In this document: in pieces, positions 1 to 8,875 of the stretch
Layout: every line of letters begins with the position of its first letter
How positions within the stretch are numbered: the first letter of the stretch is position 1
Assembly (NCBI RefSeq): GCF_014649115.1
Contig: NZ_BMSK01000004.1
Span: 62,001 to 126,000, forward strand
Source of the DNA: Streptomyces eurythermus
GTDB lineage: Bacteria > Actinomycetota > Actinomycetes > Streptomycetales > Streptomycetaceae
Length of the DNA: 64,000 nt
Reading direction: 5' to 3'
Position numbers and translations under genes: made by a program
The notes under the pieces: generated by a model
Seen by the model: the letters and a program-made list of their open reading frames with translations, nothing else
What the model was told of the DNA's origin: nothing
Database searches by the model: none

Positions 1-1
1 C

Positions 2-811
2 GAACCCTTCCGCACCAAGGCACTGACCGTCCCCGGGATCGGGGAGGGCGCCGCCGGGCGGCGCTCGCGGGCGCGAACCGAGCACGGGCGCACCACCGGG
101 GCGCGCCGGCCGCAGGGGACGCTGACCAAGCTGCATCTGGCGGCCACCGTGCAGGCCGCCGCGCCGTATCAGCGGGCGCGGGGGCGGTCCGGGCCGGGGC
201 TGGTCGTGCGCCGGGACGATCTGCGGCAGGCGACCAGGGAGGGGCGTGAGGGCAACCTCGTTCTCTTCGTGGTCGACGCCTCCGGTTCGATGGCCGCGCG
301 GCAGCGGATGAGTGCCGTGAAGGGTGCCGTGCTGTCGTTGCTGCTGGACGCCTACCAGCGGCGGGACAAGGTGGGTCTGGTGACCTTCCGGGGCGTCTCG
401 GCGGAGGTCGCCCTGCCGCCCACCTCGTCCGTGGACGCCGCCGCCGCGCGGCTGGAGTCGCTGCCGACCGGCGGTCGTACGCCGCTGGCGGCCGGGCTGC
501 TGAAGGCGCACGAGGTGCTGCGCGTGGAGCGGCTGCGGGACCCGGCGCGGCGAGCGCTGGTGGTCGTGGTGACGGACGGGCGGGCCACGGGCGGTCCGGA
601 GCCTGTGCTGCTCGCGTCCAGGGCCGCCGGGCTGTTCGCGGCCGAGGGCGTCGCCTCGGTGGTCGTGGACTGTGAGTCGGGACCGGTGCGGCTCGGGCTC
701 GCCGGGCGGCTCGCCGCCGATCTCGGCGGTACCGCCGTGACGCTGGACGAGCTGCGGGCGGACTCGATCGCCGGGCTGGTGAAGGGTATTCAGGGCAGGA
801 GGGCCGCGTAG
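2..811 (+). CDS. Chelatase subunit D-like protein (cobalto/magnesium chelatase family), 5' end missing
   Basis: The reading frame is open from the first base of the window, so the N-terminus (expected AAA+ part) lies upstream. The visible part is a von Willebrand factor A (integrin I) domain. It shows a MIDAS metal site DASGSMAA near base 280 and the matching VVVVTDGRATGG strand near base 560. This is the C-terminal half of BchD/ChlD-type chelatase subunits. Ahead of cobO it most likely works with a CobN-type large subunit to insert cobalt into the corrin ring. The stop TAG overlaps the GTG of cobO by one base, so translation is coupled. The family is clear; the metal is inferred from context. 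Confidence 0.85.
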   Translation, partial: EPFRTKALTVPGIGEGAAGRRSRARTEHGRTTGARRPQGTLTKLHLAATVQAAAPYQRARGRSGPGLVVRRDDLRQATREGREGNLVLFVVDASGSMAARQRMSAVKGAVLSLLLDAYQRRDKVGLVTFRGVSAEVALPPTSSVDAAAARLESLPTGGRTPLAAGLLKAHEVLRVERLRDPARRALVVVVTDGRATGGPEPVLLASRAAGLFAAEGVASVVVDCESGPVRLGLAGRLAADLGGTAVTLDELRADSIAGLVKGIQGRRAA

Positions 812-1410
812 TGCCGCAGGGACAGCCGAGTGTCGTACCGGACGACGGGCTGACGACGCGTCAGCGGCGGAACCGTCCGCTGGTCGTGGTGCACACGGGT
901 ATCGGCAAGGGCAAGTCCACCGCCGCGTTCGGGCTCGCGCTGCGCGCCTGGAACCAGGGGTGGCCCATCGGGGTGTTCCAGTTCGTCAAGTCGGCGAAGT
1001 GGAAGGTCGGCGAGGAGAACGCGCTGCGGGTGCTCGGTGCCTCCGGTGAGGGCGGCACGGTCGACTGGCACAAGATGGGCGAGGGCTGGTCGTGGGTCCA
1101 GCGGGACGCCCAGATGGACAACGAGGAGAAGGCCCGGGAGGGCTGGGAGCAGGTCAAGCGTGACCTGGCCGCCGAGACGTACCGGCTGTACGTGCTGGAC
1201 GAGTTCGCGTACCCGATGCACTGGGGGTGGGTGGACACCGGTGAGGTGATCGAGGTGCTGCGGAACCGGCCCGGTACCCAGCATGTGGTGATCACCGGGC
1301 GGAACGCGCCGCCGGAGCTGGTGGACTTCGCCGATCTCGTCACCGACATGTCCAAGGTCAAGCACCCCATGGACGTGGGGCAGAAGGGCCAGAAGGGCAT
1401 CGAATGGTGA
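811..1410 (+). CDS. cobO: Cob(I)yrinic acid a,c-diamide adenosyltransferase
   Basis: This enzyme adds the 5'-deoxyadenosyl group to the corrinoid cobalt using ATP, in the cytoplasm. The 199-residue length is normal for the CobA/CobO family. A P-loop GIGKGKST lies at residues 30-37, and further on are the family segments VFQFVKSAKWKVGE and YVLDEFAYPMHWGW. The GTG start overlaps the upstream stop. The 3' end overlaps cobB by seven bases. It is one of the tightly packed cobalamin genes, and the corrinoid substrate follows from that setting. Confidence 0.95.
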   Translation: MPQGQPSVVPDDGLTTRQRRNRPLVVVHTGIGKGKSTAAFGLALRAWNQGWPIGVFQFVKSAKWKVGEENALRVLGASGEGGTVDWHKMGEGWSWVQRDAQMDNEEKAREGWEQVKRDLAAETYRLYVLDEFAYPMHWGWVDTGEVIEVLRNRPGTQHVVITGRNAPPELVDFADLVTDMSKVKHPMDVGQKGQKGIEW

Positions 1411-2756
1411 GTTCGCCGGTGCCTCGGCTGGTCGTCGCCGCGCCCTCGTCGGGCAGCGGCAAGACCACCGTCGCCACGGGGCTGATGGCCGCGTTCGCCG
1501 CGCGGGGGCTCGCCGTGTCCCCGCACAAGGTGGGTCCGGACTACATCGACCCGGGGTACCACGCCCTCGCGACCGGGCGTACGGGGCGCAACCTGGACGC
1601 GTACCTGTGCGGGCCGGAGCTGGTCGCTCCGCTGTTCCTGCACGGGGCGCGGGGGTGTGACCTGGCCGTGGTCGAGGGTGTGATGGGGCTGTACGACGGG
1701 GCGGCCGGGCAGGGTGAGCTGGCGTCCACCGCGCATGTGGCGAAGCTGCTGCGGGCGCCGGTGGTGCTGGTGGTCGACGCGTCCTCGCAGTCGCGGTCGG
1801 TGGCGGCGCTGGTGCACGGGTTCGCGTCGTGGGATCCGGAGGTGCGCCTCGGGGGCGTGATCCTGAACAAGGTCGGGTCGGACCGGCACGAGGAGTTGCT
1901 CAGGGAGGCGCTGGACTCGTCCGGGGTGCCGGTCCTGGGTGTGCTGCGGCGGGTTCCTCAGGTGGACACTCCGTCCCGGCATCTGGGGCTGGTGCCGGTC
2001 GCCGAGCGGCGGGCCGACGCGGTGGACGCGGTCGCGGCGATGGCCGCGCAGGTCGAGCGGGGATGCGATCTCGACGCTCTGTCGCGGCTGGCGAGCAGTG
2101 CGGGACCGCTGCCGGGGGTGCCCTGGGAAGCGCCCGTCGGCGTGGCGGGGAGGCGTGCGGTGGTCGCCGTGGCCGGCGGTCCCGCGTTCACCTTCTCCTA
2201 CGCCGAGCACGCCGAGCTGCTCACCGCCGCCGGAGCCGAGGTCGTCACCTTCGACCCCCTGCGGGACGAGCGGCTGCCCGAGGGGACGGCGGGGTTGGTC
2301 ATCGGCGGTGGTTTTCCCGAGGTGTACGCCGCCGAGCTGTCCGCCAACGAGTCCCTGCGCGGGGCCGTTGCCGAACTGGCCCTCTCCGGCGCTCCCGTGG
2401 CCGCCGAGTGCGCCGGACTGCTCTATTTGTGCCGGGAGTTGGACGGCAGGCCGATGTGCGGTGTGCTGGACGCCACCGCGCGGATGAGTGAGCGGCTGAC
2501 GCTCGGCTACCGGGACGCCGTGGCCGTCGGTGACAGCGCGCTGGCGGCGGCCGGGACGCGGATGCGGGGGCACGAGTTCCACCGCACGGTCGTGGAGCCG
2601 GGCGCGGGGGCCGCTCCCGCCTGGGGGGTCACGGCCCCGGTGCGGCGGGTCGAAGGTTTCGTACAGCAGGGCGTGCACGCGAGTTATCTGCACACGCACT
2701 GGGCGGCCGAGCCCGGTGTCGCCCGTCGGTTCGTGGAGAGGTGCCGGACGTCATGA
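1404..2756 (+). CDS. cobB: Cobyrinic acid a,c-diamide synthase
   Basis: Glutamine-dependent amidation of the corrin a- and c-carboxylates. The protein has 450 residues. It starts with a P-loop SSGSGKTT (residues 15-22) of the dethiobiotin-synthetase-like ATPase domain. A class I glutamine amidotransferase domain follows, with the nucleophile Cys in AAECAGLLYL and a His-rich end GVHASYLHTHW. The ATG lies inside the end of cobO, and the stop TGA overlaps the cobI ATG as ATGA. Hydrogenobyrinate or cobyrinate as substrate depends on whether cobalt enters early or late, which the sequence does not settle. Confidence 0.94.
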   Translation: MVSSPVPRLVVAAPSSGSGKTTVATGLMAAFAARGLAVSPHKVGPDYIDPGYHALATGRTGRNLDAYLCGPELVAPLFLHGARGCDLAVVEGVMGLYDGAAGQGELASTAHVAKLLRAPVVLVVDASSQSRSVAALVHGFASWDPEVRLGGVILNKVGSDRHEELLREALDSSGVPVLGVLRRVPQVDTPSRHLGLVPVAERRADAVDAVAAMAAQVERGCDLDALSRLASSAGPLPGVPWEAPVGVAGRRAVVAVAGGPAFTFSYAEHAELLTAAGAEVVTFDPLRDERLPEGTAGLVIGGGFPEVYAAELSANESLRGAVAELALSGAPVAAECAGLLYLCRELDGRPMCGVLDATARMSERLTLGYRDAVAVGDSALAAAGTRMRGHEFHRTVVEPGAGAAPAWGVTAPVRRVEGFVQQGVHASYLHTHWAAEPGVARRFVERCRTS

Positions 2757-3484
2757 GCAGCAGGCTGGTCGGAGTCGGGGTCGGTCCCGGTGATCCGGAG
2801 CTGGTGACCGTCAAGGGGGTCAACGCCCTGCGGGCGGCCGATGTCGTCGTGGTGCCCGTCATGGACACCGGGGAGCGGGGGCGGGCCGAGGCGACGGTGG
2901 CGCACTACGTGCCCGCGGAGAAGATCGTGCGGGTGGTGTTCGCGCTGAACGAGCGGACGGACCGGGCGCGCCGGGAGGCGGCCTGGGACGCGGCCGGGCG
3001 GCGGGTGGCCGAACTGCTGGAGGCGCACGCGTGTGTCGCGTTCGCCACCATCGGTGACCCGAACGTGTACTCGACGTTCACCTATCTGGCGCAGACCCTC
3101 GTGGAGCTGGTGCCGGGTGTGGTCGTGGAGACGGTGCCGGGGATCACCGCGATGCAGGATCTCGCGGCGCGGTCGGGGGCGGTGCTGACGGAGGGCACCG
3201 AGCCGCTGACCCTGGTGCCGGTGACGGCCGGGTCGGCGGTGCTGAAGGAGGCGCTGGCCGGTCCGGGCACGGTGGTGGCGTACAAGTTCGGCCGGCAGGC
3301 CGCCGAGGTCGCCGAGGCGCTGAAGGAGACCGGGCGGCTCGCGGACGCGGTGTGGGGGTCGGCGCTGGGTCTGCCGGAGGAGTCGGTGCGGCCGGCCGCC
3401 GAGCTGGACGGGTCGCCGCTGCCGTATCTGTCGACGCTGATCGCGCCGCCGCGGCGGGACGGCGGCCGGGGCGGGAAGCTGTGA
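2753..3484 (+). CDS. cobI: Precorrin-2 C20-methyltransferase
   Basis: SAM-dependent tetrapyrrole methylase acting at C20 of precorrin-2 or its cobalt form. The N-terminal glycine loop GVGVGPGDPELVTVKG is the family hallmark, and the GDPNVYSTFTYL segment supports the C20 subfamily. I chose ATG 2753 over GTG 2741: it gives the usual short lead-in to the glycine loop, a GGAGAG motif lies about 12 bases upstream, and it makes the ATGA overlap with cobB. The next gene downstream (ZIP) is on the opposite strand, so cobI ends this first block of the operon. Confidence 0.92.
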   Translation: MSSRLVGVGVGPGDPELVTVKGVNALRAADVVVVPVMDTGERGRAEATVAHYVPAEKIVRVVFALNERTDRARREAAWDAAGRRVAELLEAHACVAFATIGDPNVYSTFTYLAQTLVELVPGVVVETVPGITAMQDLAARSGAVLTEGTEPLTLVPVTAGSAVLKEALAGPGTVVAYKFGRQAAEVAEALKETGRLADAVWGSALGLPEESVRPAAELDGSPLPYLSTLIAPPRRDGGRGGKL

Positions 3485-3495
3485 GACCGGCTCCG

Positions 3496-4479
3496 TCACC
3501 CGGTGACGCCCACCACCAGCCATATGAACGCGACGCCCGCGACCGTGCACAGCAGGGTGGAGCGGGCGGGGTGGGCGTGGTGGGCCTCGGGGAGGATCTC
3601 GGCGGCGGCGAGGTAGAGCAGGGCGCCGCCGAACAGGCCGAGATAGCCGCCGAGGACGTCCTCGGGGATGGTGAGGAACGCGGACGCGGCGGCTCCGGCG
3701 ACGGGTGCGACGGCGTCCGCGAAGAGCATGGCGAGGGCCTTGCGGCGGGCGTTGCCGTACAGGCGGGTGAGGGTGAAGGTGTTGAAGCCGTCCGCGAAGT
3801 CGTGGGCGATGACGGCGAGCGCGACCGCGGTGCCCATGCCGCCGCCCACCTGGAAGGACGCGCCGATCGCCACGCCGTCCATCAGGCTGTGCCCCACCAT
3901 GGCGGCCGCCGCGGTCAGTCCCACCTCGGGGCTGCGGTGGCGGTGCTCGACCGCGTCGTGGCCGACCGCGGCGTGTCCGGCCGCCTCGTGCCGGGCCGCG
4001 TCGGGGCCGACCGCCTCGTGCCGGGCCGCCCCGTGTCCGGCCGGCCCGTGCTGGAGCGCCCCGTGTCCGGCCGGCCCGTGCTGGAGCGCCCCGTGTCCGG
4101 CCGACCCGTGCTGGAGCGCCCCGCGTTCGGCCGGCCCGTGCTGGAGCGCCCCGTGTCCGGCCGCTCCGTGCTGGGGCGCCTCGTGGCGGACCGCCGTGTG
4201 TTCGACCGCCCCGTGCGCGGCGCGGCGGGCCGCCAGCAGGCGTTCCACCAGATGGGCGAGGAGGAAGCCGGCCACGAACAGCAGCAGCGCGGCCGGGACG
4301 CCGTGGATCTCGTGGTCCGCCGCCCGCAGGGCCTCGGGCAGCAGGTCCAGGCCGACCACGCCGAGCATCAGCCCGCCGGCCAGGCCCAGCACCAGATGGC
4401 GGCGGTCGGTCACGCGCTGTGCCGTCCAGCCGCCGGCCAGCGTCATCAGGAACGCGCCGAGCGCGACGAAGACCGCCAT
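3496..4479 (-). CDS. ZIP-family divalent metal transporter with extended His-rich loop
   Basis: Integral membrane protein of the ZIP (ZRT/IRT-like) family, which moves Zn2+, Fe2+, Co2+ or similar ions into the cytoplasm. Hydrophobic helices flank a loop of about 90 residues made of repeats such as GHGALQHGPA. The conserved ZIP metal-site helices follow (MVGHSLMDGVAIGASF and HDFADGFNTFTL). The encoding DNA is a five-copy 30-bp tandem repeat. The gene is inserted antisense between cobI and cobM, only 11 bases from the cobI stop, so cobalt supply for corrin synthesis is a reasonable inference. Zinc or another metal cannot be excluded. Confidence 0.85.
   Translation of the reverse strand: MAVFVALGAFLMTLAGGWTAQRVTDRRHLVLGLAGGLMLGVVGLDLLPEALRAADHEIHGVPAALLLFVAGFLLAHLVERLLAARRAAHGAVEHTAVRHEAPQHGAAGHGALQHGPAERGALQHGSAGHGALQHGPAGHGALQHGPAGHGAARHEAVGPDAARHEAAGHAAVGHDAVEHRHRSPEVGLTAAAAMVGHSLMDGVAIGASFQVGGGMGTAVALAVIAHDFADGFNTFTLTRLYGNARRKALAMLFADAVAPVAGAAASAFLTIPEDVLGGYLGLFGGALLYLAAAEILPEAHHAHPARSTLLCTVAGVAFIWLVVGVTG
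4031..4180. repeat. Five-copy 30-bp tandem repeat inside the ZIP gene
   Basis: Units at 4031, 4061, 4091, 4121 and 4151 are 30 bp each and share the core CCGTGTCCGGCCGGCCCGTG followed by CTGGAGCGCC. Copies 3-5 have a few substitutions. Degenerate half-units continue on both sides. Because 30 is a multiple of three, the array encodes a ten-residue His-containing repeat in the cytosolic loop of the transporter and can change in copy number without breaking the frame. Confidence 0.95.
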
Positions 4480-4561
4480 ACGCCCTTGCTATCGGATCGA
4501 CCCGGGTTCCCGCACGTCCGACGGCAGTCACCGCAGTACTCGTAGGAGAGGACCGATTTCC

Positions 4562-5380
4562 ATGGCCGATGCCACCACCGGCAAGGTGACCTTCGTCGGT
4601 GCCGGCCCCGGCGCCGCCGACCTGCTGACGTTCAGGGCCGCGCGGGCCATCGCCGAGGCCGACGTCGTGATCTGGGCCGCGAGCCTGGTCCAGGCGGAGG
4701 TCCTCGACCACGCGCGCGAGGGCGCCGAAATCCTGGACTCGGCGGCCATGTCGCTGGAGGACGTCGTCGCGGTGTACCGACGTGCGTTCGAGGAGGGGCT
4801 GAGAGTCGCCCGGATCCACTCCGGCGACCCGGCGCTGTGGGGCGGCACGCAGGAGCAGCTGGACCGCTGTCAGGAGATCGGCATCGAGACCGAGGTCGTG
4901 CCGGGCGTGTCGTCGTTCTCCGCGGTGGCCGCGCTGGCGCAGCGGGAGCTGACGATCCCGGAGGTCGCGCAGTCCGTGGTGCTGACCCGGCTGGGCGGCG
5001 GCAAGACGCCGATGCCGCCCGGCGAGGAGGTGCGCGAGTTCGCCCGGCACGGCACCACCATGGCCGTGTTCCTGTCGGCGGCGCGCAGCGGGCAGCTGGT
5101 GCGGGAGCTGCTGGAGGGCGGCTACCCGACGTCCACCCCGGTCGTGGTGGCGTACCAGGCGACCTGGCCGGAGGAGCTGGTCGTGAAGTGCACGATCGGC
5201 ACGCTGGAGGAGACGGTCAAGGAGCACAAGCTCTGGAAGCACACGCTGTTCCTGGTCGGTCCGGCGCTGGACGCGTCCGGCACCCGCTCGCACCTGTATC
5301 ACCCGGGGCACTTCCACGGCTACCGCAAGGCCGACCCCGAGGCGCGGCGGGCGCTGCGGGAGCAGAGGGCGAAGAGTTGA
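4562..5380 (+). CDS. cobM: Precorrin-4 C11-methyltransferase
   Basis: Methylates C11 during corrin ring assembly. The 272-residue protein starts with VTFVGAGPGAADLLTFRAAR and contains the motifs RIHSGDPALWGG and EVVPGVSSFSAVAALAQREL expected of CobM/CbiF. The frame is open far upstream, but that part overlaps the antisense ZIP gene and is not coding-like. ATG 4562, with AGGAGAGG about ten bases upstream, is the real start. This gene opens the second cobalamin block, with its promoter presumably in 4480-4561. No cobalamin riboswitch is recognisable there. Confidence 0.93.
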   Translation: MADATTGKVTFVGAGPGAADLLTFRAARAIAEADVVIWAASLVQAEVLDHAREGAEILDSAAMSLEDVVAVYRRAFEEGLRVARIHSGDPALWGGTQEQLDRCQEIGIETEVVPGVSSFSAVAALAQRELTIPEVAQSVVLTRLGGGKTPMPPGEEVREFARHGTTMAVFLSAARSGQLVRELLEGGYPTSTPVVVAYQATWPEELVVKCTIGTLEETVKEHKLWKHTLFLVGPALDASGTRSHLYHPGHFHGYRKADPEARRALREQRAKS

Positions 5381-6612
5381 TCACGGTCGTCGGTACGGGG
5401 ACGGGGGCGCCGGCCGGTCCGGACCTGCTCGCCGGGGCCGCGCTGGTGGTCGGCGGGCGGCGGCACCTGGACGCCGCGGCGCTGCCCGAGGGCGCGGAGC
5501 GTGTCGTGCTCGGGCCGCTGGCGCCCGCGCTGGACACCGTCGCGGAGTACGTCGGCAAGGAGCTGCCGGTGGTGGTGCTGGCCTCCGGGGACCCGGGGTT
5601 CTTCGGGATCGTGCGGGCGCTCGCGGAGCGGTTCGGCGCCGGGCTGCTGGATGTGCGGCCGGGGGTGTCCTCGGTGGCCACGGCGTTCGCCCGGATCGGG
5701 CTGCCCTGGGACGACGCGGTGGTGGTGAGCGCGCACGGCCGGGAGCTGCGGACGGCGGTGAACGTGTGCCGGGCGCGGCCGAAGGTGGCGGTGCTGACCG
5801 GGCCGGGGGCCGGTCCGGCCGAGCTGGGGGCGGCGCTGCCCGGGGACCGGGTGCTGGTGGTGGCGAGCGCCCTCGGTGATCCGGAGCGGGAGCGCGTGGA
5901 GCGGGTGACGGCGGCCGAGGCGGCGGCGCGGGACTGGGGTGCGGCGGTGAGCGTGGTGCTGTGCCTGGACGAGGCGCGGGCGCTCGGTGCGGTGCGGACG
6001 GTCGCGGGGGTGCCCGCGGCTCCGGAGCGGTGGGCCTTGGAGGAGGACGCGTTCGCGCACCGGGACTCGATGATCACCAAGTTCGAGGTGCGGGCGCTGG
6101 CCCTGGCCCGGCTGGGGCCGCGCCTGGGCGACCTGGTGTGGGACGTGGGGGCCGGGTCGGGGTCGGTCGCGGTGGAGTGCGCGCGGCTCGGCGCGGCCGT
6201 CGTCGCCGTGGAGAAGGCGGCCGACGGGGTCGGGCGGATCCGGGCCAACGCGCGCGCCCACGGCGTCGAGGTGGACGTGGTGCACGGTGCGGCGCCGGCG
6301 GCCCTGGCGGGGCTGGCGGACGATCCGGACGCGGTGTTCGTCGGCGGCGGGGGCCGGGAGCTGCCGGAGGTGGTCGCCGCGTGTGCGCGGCGGGCGCGGC
6401 GGACGGTGGTCGTGGCGATGGCCGCGCTGGACCGGGTGCCGGCGGCGCGCGCGGCGCTGACGGAGGCCGGGTTCGGCTGCGACGGGGTGCTGTTGCAGTC
6501 GTCGCGGCTCGCGCCGCTGCCGGGGGACGTGACCCGGCTGGCGGCCACCAATCCGGTGTTTTTGCTGTGGGGCGTGAGAACCCCGGTGTCTAGTGAAGGA
6601 GTTGACCAGTGA
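5377..6612 (+). CDS. cobL: Precorrin-6Y C5,15-methyltransferase (decarboxylating), CbiE-CbiT fusion
   Basis: Bifunctional 411-residue enzyme. The CbiE-like tetrapyrrole methylase half (about 1-200) carries ASGDPGFFGI and DVRPGVSSVATAFARIGL. The CbiT-like half (about 215-400) has a classical SAM-binding loop VGAGSGSVAVECARLGA. Together they methylate C5 and C15 and decarboxylate the acetate side chain. The start is TTG 5377, overlapping the cobM stop as TTGA; no ATG or GTG is available at the right place. The stop overlaps the GTG of the next gene. Confidence 0.92.
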   Translation: MITVVGTGTGAPAGPDLLAGAALVVGGRRHLDAAALPEGAERVVLGPLAPALDTVAEYVGKELPVVVLASGDPGFFGIVRALAERFGAGLLDVRPGVSSVATAFARIGLPWDDAVVVSAHGRELRTAVNVCRARPKVAVLTGPGAGPAELGAALPGDRVLVVASALGDPERERVERVTAAEAAARDWGAAVSVVLCLDEARALGAVRTVAGVPAAPERWALEEDAFAHRDSMITKFEVRALALARLGPRLGDLVWDVGAGSGSVAVECARLGAAVVAVEKAADGVGRIRANARAHGVEVDVVHGAAPAALAGLADDPDAVFVGGGGRELPEVVAACARRARRTVVVAMAALDRVPAARAALTEAGFGCDGVLLQSSRLAPLPGDVTRLAATNPVFLLWGVRTPVSSEGVDQ

Positions 6613-8288
6613 TCGGCCTGATTTCCGCCACCGCGGCGGGGGCGGCGGCGCGGGACCGGCTGGCCGCGGCCTGGCCGGACCGCACGCGGGTGTACGAGGG
6701 TCCCGTCAAGGAGGCGGTGCGGGCCGCGTTCGCCGAGTGCGAGCAGCTGGTGTGCTTCCTGGCGACGGGCGCGGTGGTGCGGCTGCTGGCGCCGCTGCTG
6801 GCCGGCAAGGCGGCCGACCCGGGTGTGGTGTGTGTGGACGAGGGCGGCCGGTTCGCGGTGTCGCTGCTCGGCGGGCACGGCGGCGGCGCCAATGAACTGG
6901 CCCGCGAGGTGGGCGCGTTGCTGGGTGCGGAGCCGGTGGTGACGACCGCGACGGACGCGGTGGGGCTGCCGGGTCTGGACACGCTGGGGCTGCCGTACGA
7001 GGGTGCGGTGGCGGCGGTGTCGCGGGCGCTGCTGGACGGCGAGCCGGTCGCGCTGGCGGCGGAGGTGGCGTGGCCGCTGCCGCCGCTGCCGGTCTCGGAC
7101 GAGGGGGCGTACACGGTCCGGGTCACCGACCGGGACGCCGTACCGGGTGAGCGGGAGGTGCTGCTGCGTCCGCCGTCGCTGGTGGTCGGGGTCGGTGCGT
7201 CCAGGGGCGCGCCGGCCGAGGAGGTCCTCGCGCTGGTGGAGGGGGCGCTGCGGGAGGCGGGGCTGACGGCGCGGTCGGTCGGTGAGCTGGCCACCGTGGA
7301 CGCCAAGGCCGGGGAGCCGGGCATCGTGGCCGCCGCCGAGCGGCTCGGGGTGCCCCTGGTGACGTACTCCGCCGAGGAGCTGGCGGGTGTGGAGGTGCCG
7401 AACCCGTCCGCCGCGCCGCTGGCCGCGGTCGGTACGCCGTCGGTCGCCGAGGCCGCCGCGCTGCTGCGCGGCGGTGAACTCCTGGTGCCGAAGCGGAAGT
7501 CGGCGATGGCGACCTGTGCGGTGGTACGGCGGCCGGCGCGCGGGCGGCTCGCGGTGGTCGGGCTCGGGCCGGGCGCCCGGGACCTGCTCACCCCGCGTGC
7601 GGCGGCGGAGCTGCGGCGGGCCTCGGTGGTGGTGGGTCTGGACCAGTACGTGGACCAGATCCGGGATCTGCTGCGGCCGGGGACCCGGGTGCTGGAGTCG
7701 GGGCTCGGCGCGGAGGAGGAGCGGGCGCGGACGGCGGTCGCCCAGGCCCGCGCGGGGCACGCGGTGGCGCTGATCGGCAGCGGGGACGCGGGGGTGTACG
7801 CCATGGCGTCCCCGGCGCTCGCGGAGGCGTCGGACGACATCGACGTGGTCGGGGTGCCGGGGGTGACGGCGGCGCTGGCCGCCGGCGCGGTCCTGGGCGC
7901 GCCGCTGGGCCACGACCATGTGTCGATCAGCCTGTCCGACCTGCACACGCCGTGGGAGGTCATCGAGCGGCGGGTGCGGGCGGCGGCCGAGGCGGACCTG
8001 GTCGTCACCTTCTACAACCCGCGTTCCCGGGGCCGGGACTGGCAGCTGCCCAAGGCGCTGGCGATCCTCGCCGGGCACCGGGAGCCGGCGACGCCGGTCG
8101 GTGTGGTGCGCAACGCGTCCCGGCCGGACGAGTCGAGCCGGGTCACCACGCTGGCCGCGCTGGATCCGGCGACCGTCGACATGATGACGGTGGTCACCGT
8201 CGGCAACACGGCCACCCGGATCGTCGCGGGGCGCATGGTGACCCCGCGCGGCTACCGCTGGCAGGCATCGCGGGAGGAGCCGAAGTGA
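6609..8288 (+). CDS. cobJ: CbiG / precorrin-3B C17-methyltransferase (CobJ) fusion protein
   Basis: Two-domain 559-residue protein. Residues 1 to about 300 match CbiG (cobalt-precorrin-5A hydrolase), with LVCFLATGAVVRLLAPLL, GGHGGGANELAREV and a C-terminal CbiG part ending KRKSAMATCAVVRR. The rest is a CobJ/CbiH C17-methyltransferase that closes the ring: VVGLGPGARDLLTPRAAAEL, IGSGDAGVYAMASP and TFYNPRSRGRDWQL. Fusion of CbiG and CobJ occurs in other actinomycetes. CbiG belongs to the oxygen-independent route, which matters for deciding which pathway variant is used. It overlaps both neighbours by four bases. Confidence 0.9.
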   Translation: MIGLISATAAGAAARDRLAAAWPDRTRVYEGPVKEAVRAAFAECEQLVCFLATGAVVRLLAPLLAGKAADPGVVCVDEGGRFAVSLLGGHGGGANELAREVGALLGAEPVVTTATDAVGLPGLDTLGLPYEGAVAAVSRALLDGEPVALAAEVAWPLPPLPVSDEGAYTVRVTDRDAVPGEREVLLRPPSLVVGVGASRGAPAEEVLALVEGALREAGLTARSVGELATVDAKAGEPGIVAAAERLGVPLVTYSAEELAGVEVPNPSAAPLAAVGTPSVAEAAALLRGGELLVPKRKSAMATCAVVRRPARGRLAVVGLGPGARDLLTPRAAAELRRASVVVGLDQYVDQIRDLLRPGTRVLESGLGAEEERARTAVAQARAGHAVALIGSGDAGVYAMASPALAEASDDIDVVGVPGVTAALAAGAVLGAPLGHDHVSISLSDLHTPWEVIERRVRAAAEADLVVTFYNPRSRGRDWQLPKALAILAGHREPATPVGVVRNASRPDESSRVTTLAALDPATVDMMTVVTVGNTATRIVAGRMVTPRGYRWQASREEPK

Positions 8289-8875
8289 ACCGTGTCGTCC
8301 ATCCGATCGAGCAGGAGTCCTACCGGCGGCTGCGTGCCCGCCTGGACACCTCGCACTTCCCGCCGCTGACCCGGGCGGTGGTGGAGCGGGTCATCCACTC
8401 CGCCGCCGACCTCGAGTACGCGACCGATCTCGTCATGGCCGAGGACGACCTGGTGCGGGCGCACGCCGCGCTGCACGCCGGGGCGCCGGTGGTCGTGGAC
8501 GTGGAGATGGTGGCCGCCGGGATCACCCGGCGCGAGACCGTCTGCCGGCTGAGGGACGCCGTGGCCGGGCCGGGGCTGACCCGGTCGGCGCACGCGATCC
8601 GGCTGGCGTACGAGCAGGTCGGTCCCGGGGCCCTCTGGGTGATCGGCAACGCGCCGACCGCGCTGGAGGAGCTGCTGACCCTGGACGCCGACCCGGCCCT
8701 GGTCATCGGGCTGCCCGTCGGTTTCGTCGGCGCGGTCGAGTCCAAGGCCGCGCTGCGGGAGAGCGGACTGCCCGCCGTGAGCAACGTGTCCGAGAAGGGC
8801 GGGTCGGCGGTCGCGTCCGCCGCGCTCAACGCCCTGCTGTACCACCCCGTTCCAGACTCCGAGGAGACCTCGTGA
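8285..8875 (+). CDS. cobH: Precorrin-8X methylmutase
   Basis: Moves the C11 methyl group to C12, giving hydrogenobyrinate or cobyrinate. The 196-residue length is slightly short but normal for CobH/CbiC. The conserved RVIHSAADLEYA holds the catalytic His, and VVVDVEMVAAGI and VIGNAPTALEELL also fit the family. The start is GTG 8285, forming a GTGA overlap with the preceding stop; the frame is open further upstream but overlaps the CobJ coding sequence. The stop overlaps the GTG of the next gene. Confidence 0.93.
   Translation: MNRVVHPIEQESYRRLRARLDTSHFPPLTRAVVERVIHSAADLEYATDLVMAEDDLVRAHAALHAGAPVVVDVEMVAAGITRRETVCRLRDAVAGPGLTRSAHAIRLAYEQVGPGALWVIGNAPTALEELLTLDADPALVIGLPVGFVGAVESKAALRESGLPAVSNVSEKGGSAVASAALNALLYHPVPDSEETS

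Noticed and set aside
861..2699. Long minus-strand open frame opposite cobO and cobB
   Set aside because: Composition is dominated by Arg, His, Pro and Gly with no motifs, while both plus-strand genes have intact active sites.
4480..4561. Cobalamin riboswitch before cobM
   Set aside because: The region is only 82 bases and lacks a recognisable B12-box; a riboswitch, if any, would be upstream of the window.
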